64,000 nucleotides of DNA, from the NCBI GenBank assembly GCA_019745775.1, contig JAIESR010000064.1, forward strand, positions 1 through 64,000, given 5' to 3'. Below are positions 59,284 to 64,000 of the stretch, piece after piece. The stretch's first letter is position 1; every line of letters starts with the position of its first letter. This DNA comes from Xanthobacteraceae bacterium (lineage in GTDB: Bacteria; Pseudomonadota; Alphaproteobacteria; Rhizobiales; Xanthobacteraceae). The translations under genes were made by a program, and so were the position numbers. The notes beneath the pieces are model-generated. The model made no database searches, was not told where the DNA came from, and saw only the letters and a list, made by a program, of their open reading frames with translations.

Positions 59284-60894
59284 ATGCGCTGCCTGCGCAA
59301 TGGCTTTCTATCATTTGCTGTCATGGTGTGGGTCGTCCTGCTTGGCACGTCCGCCGCGCAAGCGCAGGATCTTGAGAAGGCCCTCGCCGGCTTCATCGCC
59401 GACAACTTTGCCGACACCGATTCAGCGACCGCCGCCGTCGCCAAGACTGGCAGTCCGCTGGCGATTTCCATCATCGAAGCGCTACAGGACGGGCGGTTGC
59501 TGTTTAGCGGCGAACAGAAGCAGGTTTTCCTCCGGAACCGCGCCGGCGCGGTGCTCGACGCCGCGACCGGAAAACCCGCTGCCAACGTACCCGCCGACCT
59601 CAGCCCCGTGCGGGTCAACAACCGCGTGCGGCGCGCCATCGACGCCGCGCTTGGCGGCCTGACACTACTGTCACCCGATCCGACGCGACGGCTCGACGCC
59701 GCGCGGGCGGTATTCAAATCGAAAGACCCTGCCGCGCTGCCGGCCCTGCTCGCAGCCATCGAGAAAGAGACCAATCCGACCATCAGGCAGGCATTAACCG
59801 AGGCCCACGCCGCCGTCGTCCTGTTTCAGGCGGACGCAAGCGAAGCCGCCAAAATCCAGGCTATTGGCGTGCTGCGCCAGCGCGGCGACCAGGACGCGCT
59901 CGCGCTGTTGTCGAGCCTGCCCGACGGCACCCCTGACGGCGTCAAACGCACCGCGCAGGATGCGGCCGGCGCGATCCAGACCAATCTCGCGATGTGGGGC
60001 GGCGTCCAGAACGTCTGGTACGGGCTGTCCCTCGGCTCGGTGCTGCTGCTGGCGGCGATCGGCCTCGCCATCACCTTTGGCGTCATGGGCGTCATCAACA
60101 TGGCTCACGGCGAAATGGTGATGCTCGGCGCCTACACGACCTTCGTCGTGCAGGAGCTGATTCGCGCCCACAATCCAGCGCTGTTCGACTATTCGCTGCT
60201 GATCGCCATCCCCCTCGCCTTTTTTGTTGCCGGATTCGTCGGCATCCTGATCGAGCGCGGCGTGATCCGCTTCCTCTACGGCCGTCCGCTCGAAACGCTG
60301 CTCGCGACCTGGGGCATTTCGCTGATCCTGCAGCAAGCCGTCCGTACTGGCTTTGGTCCCACGAACAAGGACGTCGGCAACCCGTCCTGGATGAGCGGCG
60401 CGTTCGAAGTCGGCTACATCACCGTCACCTACAACCGGCTCTGGATCATCGTCTTCACGATGACGGTATTCTTCCTGCTCCTGGCGCTGCTTCGCTTCAC
60501 CCATCTCGGCCTCGAGATGCGCGCGGTGACGCAGAACCGCGCCATGGCAGCCTCGATGGGAATCCGCACCAGCCGGGTCGACGCGCTGACCTTCGGACTG
60601 GGCTCCGGCATCGCTGGGCTCGCCGGCGTGGCGCTCTCGCAGATCGACAATGTCAGCCCCAATCTCGGACAGGGCTACATCATCGACTCCTTCATGGTCG
60701 TGGTGTTCGGCGGGGTCGGCAATCTGTGGGGCACGCTGGTCGGCGCCTTCACGCTCGGTATCGCCAACAAATTGCTCGAGCCCTATGCCGGGGCCGTGCT
60801 GGCCAAGATCGCGATCCTCGTGCTGATCATCCTGTTCATCCAGAAGCGCCCGCGCGGCCTGTTCGCGCTCAAGGGCCGGGCCGTCGAAGCATGA
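59284..60894 (+). CDS. urtB: Urea ABC transporter permease UrtB
   Basis: About 536 residues. A signal-like N-terminus (LSFAVMVWVVLLGTSAAQAQD) leads an extracytoplasmic helical region of roughly 220 residues, as in UrtB proteins that are longer than LivH. The membrane part (about 240-535) has LivH-type helices including WYGLSLGSVLLLAAIGLAITFGVMGVINMAHGEMVMLGAY and ALTFGLGSGIAGLAGVALSQ. ATG codons at 59281 and 59284 are both possible. Its stop overlaps urtC (ATGA). Confidence 0.93.
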   Translation: MRCLRNGFLSFAVMVWVVLLGTSAAQAQDLEKALAGFIADNFADTDSATAAVAKTGSPLAISIIEALQDGRLLFSGEQKQVFLRNRAGAVLDAATGKPAANVPADLSPVRVNNRVRRAIDAALGGLTLLSPDPTRRLDAARAVFKSKDPAALPALLAAIEKETNPTIRQALTEAHAAVVLFQADASEAAKIQAIGVLRQRGDQDALALLSSLPDGTPDGVKRTAQDAAGAIQTNLAMWGGVQNVWYGLSLGSVLLLAAIGLAITFGVMGVINMAHGEMVMLGAYTTFVVQELIRAHNPALFDYSLLIAIPLAFFVAGFVGILIERGVIRFLYGRPLETLLATWGISLILQQAVRTGFGPTNKDVGNPSWMSGAFEVGYITVTYNRLWIIVFTMTVFFLLLALLRFTHLGLEMRAVTQNRAMAASMGIRTSRVDALTFGLGSGIAGLAGVALSQIDNVSPNLGQGYIIDSFMVVVFGGVGNLWGTLVGAFTLGIANKLLEPYAGAVLAKIAILVLIILFIQKRPRGLFALKGRAVEA

Positions 60895-62078
60895 CGCTGT
60901 CACCGCTGACCCAGGCGCTCAACCGCGGCGCCATCGCCTTCATTCTATTGCTCGCGGCGATCGGCGTGATCGTTCCGATCTTGAACCTCCTGGTGCCGCC
61001 GTCATCGCCGTTCCACGTGTCGAGCTACTACGTGGCTCTGTTCGGCAAGTACCTCTGCTACGCCCTGCTGGCATTATCGATCGATCTGATCTGGGGCTAT
61101 TGCGGCATTCTCTCGCTCGGCCATGGCGCGTTCTTCGCGCTCGGTGGCTATGCCATGGGCATGTACCTCATGCGCCAGATCGGCGGCCGCGGCGTCTATG
61201 CCAATCCGATCCTGCCGGACTTCATGGTGTTCCTGAACTGGACCGAGCTGCCGCTCTATTGGTACGGCTTCCAGTCGTTCCCCTATGCCATTCTGATGGT
61301 GCTCTTGGTTCCCGGCGTGCTCGCCTTCGTGTTCGGCTGGTTCGCGTTTCGCAGCCGCGTCACCGGCGTCTATCTGTCGATCATAACGCAGGCGCTTACG
61401 TTCGCCTTGATGCTCGCGTTTTTTCGCAACAACTTCGGGTTCGGCGGCAACAACGGCCTCACCGACTTCAAGGACATCCTCGGCTTCAACGTGCAGGCGC
61501 AGGGCACGCGCGCCGCGCTGTTCGGGATATCTGCCTTCGCACTGCTGATCGGATACGTCATCTGCCGGGTCATCGTGACATCCAAGCTTGGCATGGTGCT
61601 GGTCGCGATCCGCGACGCCGAAACTCGTACGCGCTTCCTCGGCTATCGCGTCGAGTCCTACAAATTGTTCGTGTTCACCCTGTCGGCGTGCATGGCAGGC
61701 GTCGCCGGCGCGCTCTACGTGCCGCAGGTCGGCATCATCAATCCGAGCGAGTTCTCGCCCGCCAATTCGATCGAGGCGGTGATCTGGGTCGCGGTCGGCG
61801 GCCGCGGCACGCTGATCGGTGCCGCGCTGGGCGCCGTCGTCGTCAACTACGCCAAGACCTATTTCACCTCGGGATTCCTGGCGCCGTACTGGCTGTTCGT
61901 GCTCGGCGGCCTGTTCGTCGCGGTGACGCTGTTCCTGCCGCGCGGCATCGTCGGCACCATCAACTATTGGATGGAGCGCCGCCGCGACAAAGCGATGCCC
62001 GCCGCGCGCCCGGACGCCGACAGCGCAGCCGCCGAGGATGGCGTCGCGTCCGCCGCCACGGCGCGACCGGCCAAGTAG
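60891..62078 (+). CDS. urtC: Urea ABC transporter permease UrtC
   Basis: This 395-residue LivM-type permease has about ten membrane helices, beginning GAIAFILLLAAIGVIVPILNLL, with YALLALSIDLIWGYCGILSLGHGAFFALGGYAMG and IEAVIWVAVGGRGTLIGAALGAVVVN. The tail is Ala-rich and cytoplasmic. The ATG overlaps the urtB stop. It forms the UrtBC channel. Confidence 0.94.
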   Translation: MTLSPLTQALNRGAIAFILLLAAIGVIVPILNLLVPPSSPFHVSSYYVALFGKYLCYALLALSIDLIWGYCGILSLGHGAFFALGGYAMGMYLMRQIGGRGVYANPILPDFMVFLNWTELPLYWYGFQSFPYAILMVLLVPGVLAFVFGWFAFRSRVTGVYLSIITQALTFALMLAFFRNNFGFGGNNGLTDFKDILGFNVQAQGTRAALFGISAFALLIGYVICRVIVTSKLGMVLVAIRDAETRTRFLGYRVESYKLFVFTLSACMAGVAGALYVPQVGIINPSEFSPANSIEAVIWVAVGGRGTLIGAALGAVVVNYAKTYFTSGFLAPYWLFVLGGLFVAVTLFLPRGIVGTINYWMERRRDKAMPAARPDADSAAAEDGVASAATARPAK

Positions 62079-62087
62079 GATCGCGCG

Positions 62088-62846
62088 ATGGAAAGAAACG
62101 AAAAGATCGCAACATCGCTGCTCTATCTCAATGGCGTCAGCGTCTCGTTCGACGGCTTCAAGGCGCTCAACAATCTTTCCCTCGCGGTCGAGAACGGCGA
62201 GATGCGCGCGATCATCGGCCCCAATGGCGCGGGCAAGACCACGATGATGGACGTCATCACCGGCAAGACGCGGCCGAATGCCGGCGACGTCCTGTTCGGC
62301 GGCATCTCCGACCTGACCAAGCTCGACGAAACGCAGATCGCGGAACTGGGTATCGGCCGCAAGTTCCAGAAACCCACCGTCTTCGAGATGCACACCGTCG
62401 AGGACAACATCCTGCTGGCGCTGAAGGCCGACCGCCGCGTGCGCGGCACGCTGTTCTGGACCGAGACCGCCGAGGCCGAAACGCGCATCAACAGCATCCT
62501 GGAGATCGTGCGTTTGAAGCATGTGCGGGAGCGCGTCGCCGGCAGCCTGTCGCACGGCCAGAAGCAATGGCTGGAAATCGGCATGCTGCTCGCGCAGGAG
62601 CCGAAGCTCCTGCTGGTCGACGAGCCGGTCGCCGGCATGACCGATGCCGAGACCCGGCAGACTGCCGAGCTGCTCAAAGAAATCAACCGCGACAAGACCG
62701 TTGTCGTCGTCGAGCACGATATGACTTTCGTGCGTGATCTGGGCGTCAAGGTCACCTGCCTGCACGAAGGCACCGTGATCGCCGAAGGCACCATCGATCA
62801 GGTCTCGGCGAACGAGCGCGTGATCGAAGTCTATCTCGGACGCTAG
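62088..62846 (+). CDS. urtD: Urea ABC transporter ATPase UrtD
   Basis: This 252-residue LivG-type ATPase has Walker A GPNGAGKTTMMD, a long insertion-containing Q-loop region (GRKFQKPTVFEMHTVEDNILLALK), signature LSHGQKQWLEIG and Walker B LLLVDEPVAGMTD. It lies nine bases after urtC and two before urtE. Confidence 0.95.
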   Translation: MERNEKIATSLLYLNGVSVSFDGFKALNNLSLAVENGEMRAIIGPNGAGKTTMMDVITGKTRPNAGDVLFGGISDLTKLDETQIAELGIGRKFQKPTVFEMHTVEDNILLALKADRRVRGTLFWTETAEAETRINSILEIVRLKHVRERVAGSLSHGQKQWLEIGMLLAQEPKLLLVDEPVAGMTDAETRQTAELLKEINRDKTVVVVEHDMTFVRDLGVKVTCLHEGTVIAEGTIDQVSANERVIEVYLGR

Positions 62847-62848
62847 CG

Positions 62849-63544
62849 ATGCTTGAAGTCCGCTCCATCGATCTGCATTACGGCGCCGCGCAGGTGCTGC
62901 GCGGCGTGTCGCTGGCGGCCGAGCGCGGCAAGGTGACCTGCGTGCTCGGGCGCAACGGCGTCGGCAAGACGAGCCTCCTTCGCGCACTGGTCGGGCAGCA
63001 TCCCGTCAGCAAGGGCACGATCGCGTTCGACGGCAACGACATCACCAAACTCCGGCCCTATGAGCGGGCACAACGCGGCATCGCCTATGTGCCGCAGGGC
63101 CGCGAAATCTTCCCGCTGCTGACCGTCGAGGAGAATCTCAAGACCGGCTACGCGCCGCTTGCGCGCGGCGACCGCAACATCCCCGACGATGTGTTTTCGC
63201 TGTTTCCGGTGCTCAACAGCATGCTCGGCCGGCGCGGCGGCGACCTCTCGGGCGGCCAACAGCAGCAATTGGCGATCGGGCGCGCCATGGTCATGCGGCC
63301 GCGGCTCCTGCTGCTCGACGAGCCGACCGAAGGCATCCAGCCCTCGATCATCAAGGATATCGGCCGCGCCATCTCGTATCTGCGCAATCTCGGGCAGATC
63401 GCGGTGGTGCTGGTCGAGCAGTATCTCGACTTTGCGCAGGAGCTGGGCGACCATTTCTCCGTGATGGACCGGGGCGGCGTGGTCTATTCCTGCACGCGCG
63501 AAACGATGGACGAGGTAGCGCTCAAGCGTTCTCTTGCGATTTGA
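62849..63544 (+). CDS. urtE: Urea ABC transporter ATPase UrtE
   Basis: This 231-residue LivF-type ATPase has Walker A GRNGVGKTSLLR, signature LSGGQQQQLAIGRAM and Walker B LLLLDEPTEGIQPSI. It is the partner of UrtD and is followed 42 bases later by ureD, so urea import and urease assembly are likely co-transcribed. Confidence 0.95.
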   Translation: MLEVRSIDLHYGAAQVLRGVSLAAERGKVTCVLGRNGVGKTSLLRALVGQHPVSKGTIAFDGNDITKLRPYERAQRGIAYVPQGREIFPLLTVEENLKTGYAPLARGDRNIPDDVFSLFPVLNSMLGRRGGDLSGGQQQQLAIGRAMVMRPRLLLLDEPTEGIQPSIIKDIGRAISYLRNLGQIAVVLVEQYLDFAQELGDHFSVMDRGGVVYSCTRETMDEVALKRSLAI

Positions 63545-63586
63545 GCGCGGCGTGGTCAGACTCGGGACTCTCGGGACTTGGGCGTA

Positions 63587-64000
63587 ATGCAATCGACGAC
63601 GGCCATAGCGGATCGCGATCTGACCGCCATTCGCGCACGCGGCTGCATCGGCCTCGCGGTCGAGGCGGTTGCCGGTGTGACCCGGCGCCGCCACGTGCAC
63701 GAAAGCGGCTCCCTGCGCGTGCGCTTCCCCGGCTCGCCTGGCGGCGCGCTTGAAGCGGTCACCGTCAACACCGGCGGCGGCATGACCGGCGGCGACGCCT
63801 TCGATATCGACGTAGCCGTGGGCGCCAACGCCCGCCTCACGGTCACCAGCACCGCCGCGGAAAAAATCTACCGCAGCCTCGGCCCGCCGGTGACCATGAA
63901 CGTGACGATCAACGTCGCCGCGGGCGGCGCGCTGACCTGGCTGCCGCAGGAAACCATCCTGTTCGACAAGGCCGTACTGCACCGGCGGATCGAGGTCGAT
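63587..64000 (+). CDS. ureD: Urease accessory protein UreD (partial, runs off the window)
   Basis: The ATG at 63587 opens a frame without a stop to the window end (138 codons seen). The text LRVRFPGSPGGALEAVTVNTGGGMTGGDAFDIDVAVGANARLTVTSTAAEKIYRS and LTWLPQETILFDKAVLHRRIEVD is characteristic of UreD/UreH, which helps UreFG insert nickel into urease. Structural urease genes are expected beyond the edge. Confidence 0.94.
   Translation, partial: MQSTTAIADRDLTAIRARGCIGLAVEAVAGVTRRRHVHESGSLRVRFPGSPGGALEAVTVNTGGGMTGGDAFDIDVAVGANARLTVTSTAAEKIYRSLGPPVTMNVTINVAAGGALTWLPQETILFDKAVLHRRIEVD

Overview
The window is high-G+C DNA from an alphaproteobacterium, most likely a Hyphomicrobiales member of the Bradyrhizobiaceae/Xanthobacteraceae type. 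The pointers are a Bug/TctC solute receptor, two DUF2336 proteins, HWE-type histidine kinases, an EcfG-type stress promoter, a che operon with a NIT-domain chemoreceptor, and a urtABCDE-ureD urea locus. No rRNA, tRNA, CRISPR array, prophage or intact insertion sequence was recognised. The first 60 bases are poly-C rich and look like a low-quality contig edge.

Layout. 0.2-6.4 kb: a secreted cytochrome c/beta-propeller protein (-), then a three-gene operon of a two-subunit acyl-CoA ligase (SucCD-like) and an acyl-CoA dehydrogenase (+), facing a Bug/TctC receptor (-). 6.5-14.8 kb: a signalling pair on the minus strand, a 2130-residue hybrid kinase with eleven tandem 92-residue HAMP-type repeats and three receiver domains, followed by a receiver-PAS-HWE kinase-receiver protein. 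15.2-17.4 kb: an exported amidohydrolase and a Crp/Fnr regulator. 18.0-19.1 kb: a receiver-only regulator and a degenerate Hpt-like protein. 19.2-30.0 kb: one continuous minus-strand chemotaxis operon (cheW, NIT-MCP, cheR, cheD, cheB, STAS-CheY fusion, cheA, cheY, an unknown gene, DUF2336), with a second, short DUF2336 gene divergent from its head. 31.0-36.2 kb: tetR-MFP-RND efflux operon ending in a small translationally coupled gene. 36.4-39.8 kb: a membrane protein, winged-helix regulator, cis-prenyltransferase and B12/radical-SAM gene set. 39.8-43.0 kb: a CocE-type hydrolase divergent from tetR-cupin, with a clear palindromic operator between them. 43.0-43.5 kb: a decayed ABC exporter. 43.8-49.1 kb: glycosyltransferase, MFS transporter, PRC-barrel protein with an EcfG-type promoter, and a debranching-enzyme-like glycoside hydrolase.

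49.3-64.0 kb is a purine-nitrogen salvage island. It encodes urate oxidation (PuuD), a single UraD-UraH fusion that turns 5-hydroxyisourate into allantoin, allantoinase (PuuE), an allantoate-amidohydrolase-type M20 enzyme, a second M20 enzyme, an NMT1-type ABC importer, the UrtABCDE urea importer, and the start of ureD at the window edge. Near-perfect sigma-54 (-24/-12) promoters precede both importer operons, which points to control by nitrogen limitation. Together these genes could take urate or allantoin through to urea and ammonia.

Observations most worth a second look: a REP-like palindrome inserted in frame into the SucD-like gene; the STAS-CheY fusion that retains an internal ribosome binding site; a relic of a second chemoreceptor tail that now holds the cheR ribosome binding site; the Cys-for-His Hpt-like protein; the HAMP array; and the cis-prenyltransferase/radical-SAM cluster.
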